From Erwinia oleae (GTDB taxonomy: Bacteria; Pseudomonadota; Gammaproteobacteria; Enterobacterales; Enterobacteriaceae), in NCBI RefSeq assembly GCF_000770305.1, contig NZ_JNVB01000010.1:16080-80079 (forward strand): a stretch of DNA of 64,000 nt, read 5' to 3'. How positions within the stretch are numbered: the first letter of the stretch is position 1; every line of letters starts with the position of its first letter. Both the position numbers and the translations under genes were made by a program. Below the pieces are notes generated by a model. The model saw only the letters and a list, made by a program, of their open reading frames with translations, had not been told where the DNA came from and searched no databases. This document shows positions 40,691-50,127 of this stretch, piece by piece.

Positions 40691-41593
40691 ATGGCCAAAG
40701 ATCGCGCCCTCACGCTGGAAGCGCTGCGAGTAATGGATGCTATCGATCGCAGGGGCAGCTTCGCAGCGGCAGCGGACGAGCTGGGGCGCGTGCCCTCCGC
40801 GCTCAGCTATACCATGCAAAAGCTGGAAGAGGAGCTGGACGTGGTGCTGTTTGACCGCTCCGGCCATCGTACAAAATTCACCAACGTTGGGCGTATGCTG
40901 CTTGAGCGCGGCAGGGTGCTGCTTGAAGCCGCAGACAAGCTGACCACCGATGCAGAAGCACTGGCACGAGGCTGGGAAACGCATCTGACCATCGTTGCCG
41001 AAGCGCTGGTGCCAAGCGACTCGCTCTTCCCGCTGATCGAAAAACTGGCCGGCAAGGCGAATACACAAATTTCGCTGATCACCGAGGTGCTGGCAGGTGC
41101 CTGGGAACGTCTTGAACAGGGACGCGCTGATATCGTTATTGCCCCTGATATGCACTTTCGCGCCTCGTCGGAAATCAATACCCGCAAGCTTTACAGCATG
41201 TTAAGCGTTATTGTCGCCAGCCCGAACCATCCGATCCATCTTGAACCGGAACCGTTGTCAGAGGTAACGCGGGTAAAATATCGCGGCATTGCCGTGGCGG
41301 ATACCGCTCGCGAGCGACCGGTGCTGACCGTACAGCTGCTGGACAAGCAGCAGCGGCTGACGGTCAGCACCATTGAAGATAAACACCGGGCGCTGCTGGC
41401 CGGGCTGGGCGTTGCCTCCATGCCTTACCCGATGGTTGAGAAAGACATTGCTGAAGGCCGTTTGCGCGTGGTCAGCCCGGAATACACGCGGGAGGTCGAT
41501 ATCATCATGGCCTGGCGACGCGACAGCATGGGCGAAGCGAAAGCCTGGTGCCTGCGCGAGATCCCAAAACTGCTGGCGAAGCGGCAGGGTTAA
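40691..41593 (+). CDS. yhaJ: LysR-type regulator YhaJ
   Basis: 300 residues. The winged HTH covers ~1-65 (TLEALRVMDAIDRRGSFAAA, ALSYTMQKLEEEL) and the co-inducer domain covers ~90-295. In E. coli YhaJ activates yqjF and related genes in response to nitroaromatics and quinone-type compounds, and in pathogens it controls type III secretion. The yqjG and yqjF targets lie immediately downstream here on the opposite strand. Confidence 0.95.
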   Translation: MAKDRALTLEALRVMDAIDRRGSFAAAADELGRVPSALSYTMQKLEEELDVVLFDRSGHRTKFTNVGRMLLERGRVLLEAADKLTTDAEALARGWETHLTIVAEALVPSDSLFPLIEKLAGKANTQISLITEVLAGAWERLEQGRADIVIAPDMHFRASSEINTRKLYSMLSVIVASPNHPIHLEPEPLSEVTRVKYRGIAVADTARERPVLTVQLLDKQQRLTVSTIEDKHRALLAGLGVASMPYPMVEKDIAEGRLRVVSPEYTREVDIIMAWRRDSMGEAKAWCLREIPKLLAKRQG

Positions 41594-41605
41594 CCGCCGC
41601 TCATC

Positions 41606-42592
41606 TTAACGAAAACGTACGTCGCGCCCGTGTGGCTCATCCCAGTTAAACGCGGGGCCAACGGAGATTATCCCTTCCGGGTTAATCATTTTATGGCTGC
41701 GGTAATAGTGATGGCGAATATGGGCCAGACTGACCGTTTCTGCCACACCCGGCATTTGATAAATTTCCCGCAGAAAACCATTCAGATTCAGGTAGTCGCT
41801 GATGCGTTGCCGGTCGCATTTAAAATGAGTGACGTACACCGGATCGAACCGCACCAGCGTGGTCCAAAGTCGTAAATCCGCTTCGGTCAGACGATCGCCA
41901 GCCAGCCAGCGATGCCGGCCCAGTATCTGCTCCAGACGATCCAGCGCGTTGAAGAGCGCATTCACCGCCTCAACATAAGCCTGTTGGCTGGTGGCAAAAC
42001 CCGATTTATAGACGCCATTGTTAACGGTATCGTAAATCCAGCTATTCAGTTCGTCGATTTTGTCACGTAAATCCGTGGGGTAGAAATCACCCGCCCGCGC
42101 GCCAACCGCATCAAACGCGCTGTTAAACATGCGCAGAATATCGGCCGATTCATTACTGACAATGGTGTTCTGCTGCTTATCCCACAGCACCGGTACGGTG
42201 ACGCGCCCGCTGTACTCTTTATCGGCATGCAGATAGAGCTGATAGAGAAATTCGTTTTGATACAGTGAATCGCCGGTCGCATCAGGAAAGTCTTCGTCGA
42301 ATGTCCAGCCGTTCTCCAGCATCAGCGGATGTACAACCGAAACCGGGATCAATGTTTCCAACCCCTTCAGCTTGCGCATCAGCAACGTGCGGTGCGCCCA
42401 GGGACAGGCGAGCGATACGTAGAGATGATAGCGATCCTTTTCGGCGCGAAAGCCTCCTTTGCCGGTCGGGCCTGCTTCGCCGTCAGCGGTCACCCAGTTA
42501 CGCCATGGGGCTTCAGAACGCCTGAAGCGGCCGCCGGTCGATTTGGTGTCGTACCAGGTGTCGTGCCAGACACCCTCAATCAGTTGTCCCAT
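41606..42592 (-). CDS. yqjG: Glutathionyl-hydroquinone reductase YqjG
   Basis: 328 residues, a xi-class glutathione transferase. The catalytic Cys lies in SLACPWAHRT. The C-terminal helical domain has NNGVYKSGFA and AYVEAVNALF. It removes glutathione from glutathionyl-hydroquinones. It ends 13 bases from the convergent yhaJ stop. Confidence 0.95.
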   Translation of the reverse strand: MGQLIEGVWHDTWYDTKSTGGRFRRSEAPWRNWVTADGEAGPTGKGGFRAEKDRYHLYVSLACPWAHRTLLMRKLKGLETLIPVSVVHPLMLENGWTFDEDFPDATGDSLYQNEFLYQLYLHADKEYSGRVTVPVLWDKQQNTIVSNESADILRMFNSAFDAVGARAGDFYPTDLRDKIDELNSWIYDTVNNGVYKSGFATSQQAYVEAVNALFNALDRLEQILGRHRWLAGDRLTEADLRLWTTLVRFDPVYVTHFKCDRQRISDYLNLNGFLREIYQMPGVAETVSLAHIRHHYYRSHKMINPEGIISVGPAFNWDEPHGRDVRFR

Positions 42593-42607
42593 AACGCCTC
42601 CCGATAA

Positions 42608-42640
42608 ACGTAGCGCGCAGGGCGATCCCTGCGCGCTGAT
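42608..42640. repeat. Strong hairpin between yqjF and yqjG
   Basis: AGCGCGCAGGG-CGAT-CCCTGCGCGCT, an 11-bp stem in the 72-base gap between two genes read leftwards. No T-run follows on the minus strand. It may stabilise the yqjF message or reduce readthrough into yqjG. Confidence 0.5.
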
Positions 42641-42664
42641 GTTACTGAGTATAGCGGCTGTCGC

Positions 42665-43057
42665 TTACCATTTTTTCTTTAAAAGGCGATCGATGCTGTA
42701 TGCGCCCGGGCCGGTGATAAACAGCAGCAGATAGCCACCGGCGATGGTCAGGTTCTTCATAAAGTTGATGGAGTTGCCGTCCACTGAAAAGTCGCCATGG
42801 AAAATCAGCGCGGTGATGATGGCAAACACGGCGGTAAAAATAGCGGTAAAACGGGTCAGGAAGCCAAGCAGCACGGCAAGACCGCCGCCCAGTTCAAGCA
42901 GGATGGTCAACGGCAGAAAAAAGCCGGGAACGCCCATATGCGCCATATACTGCTGCGTACCTGCGTAGCCGCCAACTTTTCCCCAACCCGCCACAATGAA
43001 CAGGACAGGCATCAGAATGCGCGCCACCAGAAAGCCAACATCTTCTAATTTTTTCAT
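42665..43057 (-). CDS. yqjF: DoxX-family quinol-related membrane protein YqjF
   Basis: 130 residues, the E. coli length, with four membrane helices (VARILMPVLFIVAG; PLTILLELGGGLAVLLGF; TAIFTAVFAIITALIF; LTIAGGYLLLFITG). The start is MKKLEDV at 43057. TTGGAG lies six bases before it, whereas an adjacent ATG at 43060 is too close. In E. coli yqjF is strongly induced by dinitrotoluene metabolites through YhaJ. Confidence 0.93.
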   Translation of the reverse strand: MKKLEDVGFLVARILMPVLFIVAGWGKVGGYAGTQQYMAHMGVPGFFLPLTILLELGGGLAVLLGFLTRFTAIFTAVFAIITALIFHGDFSVDGNSINFMKNLTIAGGYLLLFITGPGAYSIDRLLKKKW

Positions 43058-43210
43058 CATTAACTCCAACAGGATTGATTGGGCGGGAGAGCATCCCGGC
43101 CGACTGATTTTCAGGCCTGACGTGCAGGCGTCGTTCGTTGTTGGAGATAGTAGTGGGAGAAGAAAAGGATTGTAAGCAAGTTAAACTGTCGAAGTCTTTC
43201 AGGAAAATTG

Positions 43211-43234
43211 AAAAGGCCCGGCGAGCCGGGCCTG
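43211..43234 (-). terminator. Terminator after the yqjC-D-E-K genes
   Basis: On the minus strand AGGCCCGGC-TC-GCCGGGCCT is followed by TTTC. It lies downstream of yqjK. Confidence 0.75.
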
Positions 43235-43266
43235 AAGACAACAGAGCATAAGGGAGAGCGAGCGAA

Positions 43267-43548
43267 CTAGCGGCCGGGAAGATAGTTACGCATCAGACGC
43301 CAGGTACTCCAGACGCCAAGACCGCGTTTGGTCCAGCGGGTAATAAAGCGTGGATTACGAACTGACCAGACGGCCATCAGACCGCTGCCGATAGCCACAT
43401 AACGACGCATACTTACCAGCGTTAACCAGCCGCGATCGTACCGCGCGGTGACCTCAAGAAAATGCTTTTTATGCGCACTCAAATCAAGGCGTTGCTGCTG
43501 CACCTGGCGCAGCAGTTCGGCTTTACGCTCGTCGCGTTCGCGGCCCAT
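43267..43548 (-). CDS. yqjK: YqjK-family protein
   Basis: 93 residues. A charged N-terminal helix (RERDERKAELLRQVQQQRLDLS) precedes a weakly hydrophobic segment (VAIGSGLMAVWSVRNP) and a basic end. Function unknown. Its ATG overlaps the yqjE stop by one base, so the two are coupled. Confidence 0.88.
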   Translation of the reverse strand: MGRERDERKAELLRQVQQQRLDLSAHKKHFLEVTARYDRGWLTLVSMRRYVAIGSGLMAVWSVRNPRFITRWTKRGLGVWSTWRLMRNYLPGR

Positions 43549-43940
43549 TATTCATCCTCCAGCAGCTTACGGTCGGACTTCAGCTCCCGGCGGGTTGCGC
43601 TTAATAACGTTGAGCGCCGTGATTTGGCAAGCGTCCACAGGCCAAAGATGATCGCCAGAGCAAACAGTGCGGCGGTGGTGATGCCGATTGCCATCAGTCT
43701 GTATTGCACGTCCACGGCCCAGATAATCAGCACCATCAGGCTCATCAGACCAAATGCGGTGAAAAGCATGGTCAGGCCGATCATGATCAGCATCTGGACA
43801 ATATTGGACTTTTCTTCTTCCAGCTCAACAACCGCGAGCCGCACACGCGTTTCAACAATGCCTACCAGCGTAGTGATAATCCGCTGACCGATATTAACGA
43901 CCCCTTTGCCCGGGCCCTGGCTCTGCTGTGAATAGGCCAT
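43548..43940 (-). CDS. yqjE: Phage holin-like membrane protein YqjE
   Basis: 130 residues with two strong membrane helices (MLIMIGLTMLFTAFGLMSLMVL region and AIGITTAALFALAIIFGLW). A cytoplasmic amphipathic N-terminal part precedes them. It is a member of the Actinobacterial-holin-like YqjE family, found with yqjD in an osmotic/stationary-phase operon. Function unproven. Confidence 0.9.
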   Translation of the reverse strand: MAYSQQSQGPGKGVVNIGQRIITTLVGIVETRVRLAVVELEEEKSNIVQMLIMIGLTMLFTAFGLMSLMVLIIWAVDVQYRLMAIGITTAALFALAIIFGLWTLAKSRRSTLLSATRRELKSDRKLLEDE

Positions 43941-43941
43941 T

Positions 43942-44247
43942 TTAACGACGCGTCAGCAGGACGCCCAGCACCACACCGACTGCGGCACCGATACCCACGC
44001 TGGTCCAGGGATTTTCTCGTACGTAAACGTCAGCCTGATCGGCGACTTCACGCGAGGTCTGAGCAATACGCTCACCGGAATCGCCCAGGCGTGCACGCGT
44101 CTCGCGCAGCGCGCTGTTGGCTTTGCTGCGCAGTTTGTCCAGCTCAAATTTTGACCTGTCGCTGCCGCTGCTTAACACTTCTTCCAGCGTGTCGGCCAGG
44201 TTACGCAGTTCTGCACGCAGATGCTCAGATGTTGTATCTTTAGACAT
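43942..44247 (-). CDS. yqjD: Membrane-anchored ribosome-binding protein YqjD (DUF883)
   Basis: 101 residues. A long helical N-terminal part (LRAELRNLADTLEEVLSS) ends in one C-terminal tail anchor (VGIGAAVGVVLGVLLTRR). E. coli YqjD binds ribosomes in stationary phase and recruits them to the inner membrane. It is followed by yqjE after a single base. Confidence 0.93.
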   Translation of the reverse strand: MSKDTTSEHLRAELRNLADTLEEVLSSGSDRSKFELDKLRSKANSALRETRARLGDSGERIAQTSREVADQADVYVRENPWTSVGIGAAVGVVLGVLLTRR

Positions 44248-44294
44248 AACAAACTCCTTTAGTCATTAGTTATAAGAATCCGGCTCGTTGGCAC

Positions 44295-44669
44295 CTAATA
44301 GCGCGCAGCCCGGACTTCCTTTAGTTCACGCTCAGCTTCTGCCAGTTTTTTCTCACGCTTTGCGATTTTTTCACGGTCGTCACCGTCCGCTTTTTCTTCA
44401 TTCAGCTCTTTCTGACGCTTTTCGACCGTCTGCTGATGTTCTTTAACTTTCTCCTGATGGAGAGATTTTAATTTTGCATCGCTACAGTCGGCACGCGTTT
44501 CAGTCAGCGCGCGTTCCAGCCCGTTTACGCGGCGCGCATTGTTGTGCTGACGCGCCAGGTCGATTTCGTGCTGAATGTCCTGTGCTTTTTGCTGACATAC
44601 CGATCCTGCTGCCTGAGATACAGGCGCAAGAACAAGAAGACTCAGTCCGAGAAGTGTGCGGTATTTCAT
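44295..44669 (-). CDS. yqjC: YqjC-family periplasmic protein (DUF1090)
   Basis: 124 residues. The signal peptide ends APVSQA/A. Then comes an almost uninterrupted charged coiled coil (HQEKVKEHQQTVEKRQKELN). Two Cys lie at SVCQQK and ADCSDAK. E. coli YqjC homologues are induced by acid and osmotic stress; the biochemical role is not known. Upstream of yqjD-yqjE-yqjK, probably one operon. Confidence 0.88.
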   Translation of the reverse strand: MKYRTLLGLSLLVLAPVSQAAGSVCQQKAQDIQHEIDLARQHNNARRVNGLERALTETRADCSDAKLKSLHQEKVKEHQQTVEKRQKELNEEKADGDDREKIAKREKKLAEAERELKEVRAARY

Positions 44670-44827
44670 AACAGGTATTCCCTTCCAGTTTTTCAGGCCG
44701 CAGGAACAATACCAATGATTCTGAACGGCTTTCCAGGTTCTCTGACTCAGTAAGCATAGTCATGAAATCTGGAAAGCTCAAAAAGAGAGAGGAATCTTAA
44801 GCAGATGACGCAGGAAGGCGAAAAGCC

Positions 44828-45193
44828 TCAACCAAATTTGTTACGTGGGTTGGGCATGCAGGAGAGGCTCACCTGGGCTATCTCGAAGTCATAAGGAAGC
44901 AGCTGGCGCAGAACCTTTTCTGCGGCGTCGCTTTGTTCTGACGACTCGAACTGGATGATCAATGTATTGTTGTCAGGGGTGATGCTTTTAATATGAATCC
45001 CCTGCGCCGACAGGCGTTGCCATACATAGAAGCCGTCTGGCAGCGAGACGCCCTGACGGGAAGGCTCGATCTTCAGCGCGGTGTCATTGTGAAACAGCAT
45101 CGGTAAGGTCGTCATAAGCAGCAGGACAAGTGCGCCCGCCAGCAGAAAAGCGACGGCACGGCGGGTTAAACGAGATCTCAGAGCAGTCAACAT
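44828..45193 (-). CDS. mzrA: EnvZ/OmpR modulator MzrA
   Basis: 121 residues from the ATG at 45193; a GTG at 45196 is equally possible. One N-terminal membrane helix (AVAFLLAGALVLLLMT) precedes a periplasmic domain with SLPDGFYVWQRLSAQGIHIKSITP, the family's best-conserved stretch. In E. coli MzrA links CpxA/CpxR to EnvZ by contacting EnvZ. It lies nine bases downstream of yqjA, in the conserved yqjA-mzrA operon. Confidence 0.92.
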   Translation of the reverse strand: MLTALRSRLTRRAVAFLLAGALVLLLMTTLPMLFHNDTALKIEPSRQGVSLPDGFYVWQRLSAQGIHIKSITPDNNTLIIQFESSEQSDAAEKVLRQLLPYDFEIAQVSLSCMPNPRNKFG

Positions 45194-45201
45194 CACGCGT
45201 T

Positions 45202-45867
45202 TTATCCTTTTCCCGCACTGCTGCGTTTCCGCCATAACACATAAAGCGAACCCACCAGACCGAATACCAGCAGCACCAGCGGCAGGAGCATCAGGCAGAA
45301 CATCAGCTGATCTTCATATTTAAGGAACAGGGGCGTTTTGCCCAGCGCGAAGCCCATAACGGTCAGGATCAATACCCAAAGCAGAGCGCTTACCCAGTTA
45401 AAAAACTGAAAGCGTGCGCTGCTCAGACCTGACAAGCCAGCAATGGTAGGAAGCAGCGTGCGCACAAAGGCGATAAAGCGGCCAATCAGCAGCGCGGAGA
45501 GCCCGTGACGGTGAAAAAGCTGGTGCGCGCGCTGATGATACTGTGCGGGAAGATGCGAAAGCCATTTCTGCACCATGCGCGTATTACCCAACCAGCGGCC
45601 CTGAATGTAGCTCACCCAACAGCCCAGGCTGGCGGCAGTGGTTAATATAAAGAGCGTCAGCGGAAAAGACATGGTGCCTTTGGCGATCAGCACGCCTACC
45701 AGGATCAACAGGCTGTCGCCGGGCAGGAACGCGGCCGGGAGCAGGCCGTTTTCGAGGAACAGAATCATAAAGAGAACGAAGTAAATAGCCCAGACCAGCG
45801 TGGGATCGGCCAGAGTATCGTAATCCTGCTGCCAGAGCGCGCTGACGAGTGCTTTAAAAATATCCAT
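45202..45867 (-). CDS. yqjA: DedA-family membrane protein YqjA
   Basis: 221 residues. DedA hallmarks are present: [21 protein letters not shown] and the [19 protein letters not shown] segment with the essential Arg residues. In E. coli YqjA is an osmosensing proton-dependent transporter needed at high pH, and the DedA family is linked to undecaprenyl-phosphate recycling. Its expression depends on Cpx in E. coli. No clear CpxR box was found here. Confidence 0.94.
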   Translation of the reverse strand: MDIFKALVSALWQQDYDTLADPTLVWAIYFVLFMILFLENGLLPAAFLPGDSLLILVGVLIAKGTMSFPLTLFILTTAASLGCWVSYIQGRWLGNTRMVQKWLSHLPAQYHQRAHQLFHRHGLSALLIGRFIAFVRTLLPTIAGLSGLSSARFQFFNWVSALLWVLILTVMGFALGKTPLFLKYEDQLMFCLMLLPLVLLVFGLVGSLYVLWRKRSSAGKG

Positions 45868-46283
45868 AGGATGTCCCTGAACGTCATTGTGACATAGGTC
45901 TGGCTAAATCCGGCTCGGCGTAGATGTCATTATTATAGATGCAGGCGCTATCCTGAACACGGATACTTATCTGATAAAGGGGCAAAAAAGGCGCATTCCC
46001 TTTATTCGCTGGTGAAAATTCTAAAAACCAGAAACTTTTAACAAATAATTACTTAACATAGCGAGTAAAACGCATCGTCCCGTATGTTTTACAGGGGGTT
46101 GCGGTGAGCGAAAAGAAGTTTTACACATGCTGACACTATTGAAGACGCTTTGACGTGTCGGGCCTTTAAAAACATGGAAAGGGCACTTTTAACCGTTTCT
46201 GGTCTTAATCTCTTTCGAAGCCGTCATTTTTTTAAGTGTTATTGCCTTGTAACGGCCAGGCAGAGCGCCTGACCGTTCTGGCA
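45868..46283. other. Intergenic region between yqjA and sstT
   Basis: About 415 bases without a gene. It includes the inverted pair GTAAAAC (46064-46070) and GTTTTAC (~46086-46092) with a third GTTTTAC near 46119. A perfect hairpin AACGGCCAGGC-AGAGC-GCCTGACCGTT (one G-T pair) lies at ~46250-46277, downstream of sstT, but has no T-run on either side. It must contain the yqjA promoter. Nothing else was recognised. Confidence 0.45.
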
Positions 46284-47525
46284 TTACGATGACACGTTTA
46301 TGTTATCGCGCTCATCTGCCATGCAGGCTGCGGCGGTAAAGAGAATGTCCGCCGACGAATTCAGCGCTGTCTCTGCGGAGTCCTGTAGTACGCCGATGAT
46401 GAAACCCACCGCCACCACCTGCATGGCGATGTTGTCCGGGATGCCAAACATATTACAGGCAACCGGGATCAGCAGCAGAGAACCGCCCGCCACGCCTGAT
46501 GCGCCGCACGCGCAGATAGCAGCCACCACGCTCAGGAGAATCGCCGTTCCGGCATCAACATCAATTCCCAGTGTATTCACCGCCGCCAGCGTCAGTACGG
46601 TAATAGTGATGGACGCGCCTGCCATACTGATATTGGCGCCAATCGGAATCGACACGGAATAGGTGTCCTCATCCAGATTGAGTTTTTTCGCCAGCGCCAT
46701 ATTCACCGGTATGTTAGCGGCAGAGCTGCGGGTGAAAAAGGCGGTGATGCCACTTTCCCGCAGGCAGGTTAATACCAGCGGATAGGGATTGCGGCGGATT
46801 TTCCAGTAAACCAGAAGGGGATTAAATACCAGCGCCATCAACAGCATACATCCCAGCAGGAGCGCAAGCAGGCTGGCATATTCCATCAGCGCTGAGAAAC
46901 CGGTTGAGGCTAACACTGAAGCAACCAGACCAAAAATGCCCAGCGGCGCAAAGCGGATGACCACTCTCACCAGCGAGGTCACGGCTTCTGACGCATCGTT
47001 CAGGAAAGCGCGCGTGGTGGAACTGCTGTGACGAAACGCGAGGCCGAGGCCGATTGCCCAAACCAGAATGCCGATATAATTAGCGTGCATCAGCGCGTCA
47101 ATGGGGTTTGCCACCATGCTCATTAGCAATGAATGCAGCACGGAAAGAATGCCGGAAGGCGGCGTGATCTGCTGCGAGGCATCCGCCAGGGTCAGCGTCT
47201 GCGGTAGCAAATGGCTTGCGACCACTGCCACGACGGCGGCAAAAAAGGTACTGAGTAAATAGAGCGTGATGATGGGACGAATGCGCGTTTTTTGTCCCTG
47301 CTGATGATTCGCGATTGAGGCAATCACGAGAACCATCACCATCAGCGGCGCAACGGCCTTCAGGGCGCTGACGAAGAGTTCGCCAAACAGGCCTGCCGCC
47401 AGCGCATTTTCTTTTGAAAACCAGGCCAGCGCCATCCCGGCCACCAGACCGATTAAAATTTGTGTTACCAGACTTCCCTGCATCAGACGCTGAACCAGCC
47501 CTGAACGATCTTTTTCCAGACTCAT
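46284..47525 (-). CDS. sstT: Serine/threonine:Na+ symporter SstT
   Basis: 413 residues of the dicarboxylate/amino-acid:cation symporter family. Signature loops are [12 protein letters not shown] (hairpin 1) and [16 protein letters not shown], with [14 protein letters not shown] (hairpin 2). It imports serine and threonine with sodium. E. coli also has sstT beside alx, which supports orthology. Confidence 0.96.
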   Translation of the reverse strand: MSLEKDRSGLVQRLMQGSLVTQILIGLVAGMALAWFSKENALAAGLFGELFVSALKAVAPLMVMVLVIASIANHQQGQKTRIRPIITLYLLSTFFAAVVAVVASHLLPQTLTLADASQQITPPSGILSVLHSLLMSMVANPIDALMHANYIGILVWAIGLGLAFRHSSSTTRAFLNDASEAVTSLVRVVIRFAPLGIFGLVASVLASTGFSALMEYASLLALLLGCMLLMALVFNPLLVYWKIRRNPYPLVLTCLRESGITAFFTRSSAANIPVNMALAKKLNLDEDTYSVSIPIGANISMAGASITITVLTLAAVNTLGIDVDAGTAILLSVVAAICACGASGVAGGSLLLIPVACNMFGIPDNIAMQVVAVGFIIGVLQDSAETALNSSADILFTAAACMADERDNINVSS

Positions 47526-47623
47526 AATTTAAAACCAGTTGTTGTCATTTTAATTTAACGCGCGGCGGCGTCGTACATCGTGTTTGCGCAGGGAAGTATA
47601 AAGAAATGTGATTGCAGGGGAAG

Positions 47624-47666
47624 TAAAAAATGCCCGGATGCGGCAGTGCTGCCGCAGGCCGGGCCT
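47624..47666 (-). terminator. Terminator after alx
   Basis: On the minus strand GCCCGG-C-CTGCGGCAG-CA-CTGCCGCA-T-CCGGGC is followed by ATTTTTTAC. A long, nearly perfect stem. Confidence 0.88.
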
Positions 47667-47681
47667 TAAGAGAGGAAAAGC

Positions 47682-48650
47682 TTAACGCTGAGACATTTGA
47701 CGATCGCGGCGATGATTGACCCAGGCGTTAATCAGCAGGGTCACGGCCAGAATGCCGCCAACGGTACCCAGCGAAACGGCAACCGGAATATGATAAAGAT
47801 CGACAATCAGCATCTTGATGCCGATAAACACCAGCACAATCGCCAGGCCGTATTTCAGCATTGAGAAACGTTCAGCCACGTTTGCCAGCAGAAAATACAT
47901 CGCACGCAGGCCAAGAATAGCGAACAGATTTGAGGTCAGCACGATAAAGGGATCGGTGGTCACCGCGAAAATCGCCGGGATGCTGTCGACCGCGAAGATC
48001 ACGTCGCTGAGTTCTACCATAATCAGCACCAGCAGCAACGGCGTTGCGAACAACAGACCATTACGGCGCACGAAAAACTTCTCGCCTTCGAGATTTTCCG
48101 TCATGCGCAGATGGTTGCGAAGCCAGCGTACCACCGGCTTGTCTCCCGGATCGCCATCGTGACCGCCGCCCTTAGCCATTTTCACACCGGTAAACAGCAG
48201 GAAGGCGCCGAAAATGTAGAGTATCCAGCTGAACTCGGATACCAGCCAGCTACCGGCGAAGATCATCACCGTTCGCAGGACGATCGCGCCCAATACGCCA
48301 TAAATGAGCACGCGACGCTGAAGAGAAGTGGGTACGGAGAAGTAGCTGAACAGCATCAGCCAGACAAAGACGTTATCCACCGCGAGCGCTTTTTCCAGCA
48401 CGTAGCCGGTCAGAAACGCCAGGGTTTGCGTGTGCGCGATTTCAGGGCCAGCGGTGCCTTTGAGATACCACCAGAGCCCGGCGCTGAACAGCAGCGAAAC
48501 GGAGATCCAGACAATTGACCAGAAGGCAGCCTGCTTGAGCGACATGGTCTGCTCGCCGCGACGGCCCTGCATCAGCAGATCTATCGCCAGCATAATCAAA
48601 ACAATGACAGCAAAGCTGCCCCAGAGAAGCGGTGTGCCTACGGTATTCAT
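47682..48650 (-). CDS. alx: TerC-family Mn2+/alkali-responsive membrane protein Alx
   Basis: 322 residues, starting [13 protein letters not shown] at 48650. The frame to 48722 runs through the riboswitch terminator and is rejected. About nine membrane helices carry the conserved acidic motifs [12 protein letters not shown] and [14 protein letters not shown] that line a metal path in TerC proteins. E. coli Alx affects manganese homeostasis and is induced at high pH. Its expression depends on the leader described next. Confidence 0.96.
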   Translation of the reverse strand: MNTVGTPLLWGSFAVIVLIMLAIDLLMQGRRGEQTMSLKQAAFWSIVWISVSLLFSAGLWWYLKGTAGPEIAHTQTLAFLTGYVLEKALAVDNVFVWLMLFSYFSVPTSLQRRVLIYGVLGAIVLRTVMIFAGSWLVSEFSWILYIFGAFLLFTGVKMAKGGGHDGDPGDKPVVRWLRNHLRMTENLEGEKFFVRRNGLLFATPLLLVLIMVELSDVIFAVDSIPAIFAVTTDPFIVLTSNLFAILGLRAMYFLLANVAERFSMLKYGLAIVLVFIGIKMLIVDLYHIPVAVSLGTVGGILAVTLLINAWVNHRRDRQMSQR

Positions 48651-48664
48651 AGGGAGGATCCTGT

Positions 48665-48838
48665 TAAAATAAAAAAGGCCAACATCGGAAGACGTCAGCC
48701 ACAGTATTTTCGCTGTAAGCAAACCTCGCCTTCCGGCAAGGTCTCACTTACAACGCAGGATCTTTTCTGGTTGCCCGGTAACCGGGTGCTTGCGCACCGT
48801 AATGACGATTGACCGACGAAGAAGTTACTCCCCTTTGC
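48665..48838 (-). ncRNA. yybP-ykoY manganese riboswitch (alx PRE/SraF leader)
   Basis: On the minus strand the conserved AAGGGGAGTAAC (48837-48824) opens the element. The paired CCTTGCCGGAAGGCGAGG hairpin (48742-48725) and an outer pairing around GTAAGTGAGAC / TTGCTTACAGC follow, as in the Mn2+-binding four-way junction. A terminator hairpin GGCTGACGTC-TTCC-GATGTTGGCC with TTTTTTATTTT (48700-48665) is the expression platform. In E. coli the same leader responds to Mn2+ and alkaline pH. The fold was read by eye. Confidence 0.9.
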
Positions 48839-48901
48839 TGCTCAAGAAGATAGGCGGAGCAGCAAAAGAGGTCAAACGTATTCTGCAATATTTAGAAATA
48901 T

Positions 48902-49894
48902 TTACACAGCGGCCGGTGCCGCGTCGGCGGGAAAGACCACGCCCGTCTGGCGGCGGATTTCCGTCAGTAATTTTGCTGTAATCCGCGACGTAACTAATCC
49001 TTCATGATGTATCTGATGATTTTCTACTAGCGAAGCAAAGGTTTCCGCTTCGTAAAGCATGGTATTAATGTGCTGCGGCTGGCTGATATCCTGCGCGCGC
49101 GCGCCGCGCGGTACCACGCTGACGCGCTGGCATTCGGCAATCTGCTCGATAAGCAGCGAACCGGCTTCGCCCTGAATCTCGCTGGCCATCCCCGACTGGC
49201 TGACTTTGGAGTGCAGCAACGTCACGTCAAAATCGCCATAATCGAGCACCACGGTACCATGTGCATCAACGCCGCTTTCCAGAAGCGTGGCGCTGGCATG
49301 CACCGCCTGCGGTTCGCCCCACAGGCTGACGGCGCTCGCCAGACAGTAAAAGCCAATGTCCATGATCGACCCGTTGGACCAGGCGGGATTGAAAGTATTT
49401 GGATTTTCGCCGTCCAGATAGCGCTGATAACGGGAAGAGTACTGACAGTAGCTGAACAGCGCCTTACGCAGTTTGCCAACCTGAGGCAGCGAACGGCGCA
49501 GCAGATGAAAGTTGGGCAGGCTGGCGGTTTTAAACGCTTCAAACAGCACCACCTGATTATCGTGCGCGCAGGCGATCATTGCTTCAACTTCCCGCAGATG
49601 AGATGCCAGCGGCTTTTCGCAAATCACATGTTTCTTATGCTGCATAAACAGCATCGCCTGCGGACAGTGCAGCGCATTGGGGCTAGCGATATACACGGCA
49701 TCAATGTCTTCGCACTGCGCCAACTGCTCAAGAGAGATAAACAGATGCTCAACGGGATAATCATTGCTGAAGGTTTGCGCCTGCGCCAGCGAGCGTGAAT
49801 AAACGGCAGTCAGCTTCATTTTGCCGGTTTCATGCGCGGCGTCGATAAACTGACGCGTTATCCAGTTAGTCCCTACTACAGCGAAGCGAATCAT
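48902..49894 (-). CDS. ygjR: Gfo/Idh/MocA-family oxidoreductase YgjR
   Basis: 330 residues. The Rossmann dinucleotide site is FAVVGTNWITRQFI. The catalytic Lys is in HVICEKPLASH. The C-terminal alpha/beta domain contains GSIMDIGFYCLASAVSLWG. NAD(P)-dependent sugar-type dehydrogenase, substrate unknown. It neighbours alx in E. coli as well. Confidence 0.93.
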   Translation of the reverse strand: MIRFAVVGTNWITRQFIDAAHETGKMKLTAVYSRSLAQAQTFSNDYPVEHLFISLEQLAQCEDIDAVYIASPNALHCPQAMLFMQHKKHVICEKPLASHLREVEAMIACAHDNQVVLFEAFKTASLPNFHLLRRSLPQVGKLRKALFSYCQYSSRYQRYLDGENPNTFNPAWSNGSIMDIGFYCLASAVSLWGEPQAVHASATLLESGVDAHGTVVLDYGDFDVTLLHSKVSQSGMASEIQGEAGSLLIEQIAECQRVSVVPRGARAQDISQPQHINTMLYEAETFASLVENHQIHHEGLVTSRITAKLLTEIRRQTGVVFPADAAPAAV

Positions 49895-50127
49895 GGCGCG
49901 TTGTATTCTCCAAACGTTCAGAGGGTGTCCGGGGCGGTTCTACCCCGCCGATTTCTCAGAGTAGCACGTGTGATTTGCAGAGTAATGATTAAAAAAAGCG
50001 GTGCTGTGATGACAAATATCATCAGCATAACCGCAAAAAATCCCGCATCATTAACGATAATTCGGCGTTATTGGCGGCAAACGTTTCCTGTTTTTCCGGC
50101 CAGACAGAGTTAATAACCGATTTTCAG

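Noticed and set aside
46250..46277. Intrinsic terminator of sstT
   Set aside because: The hairpin is strong but neither strand has the following T-run, so only a stem-loop is recorded in the gap entry.
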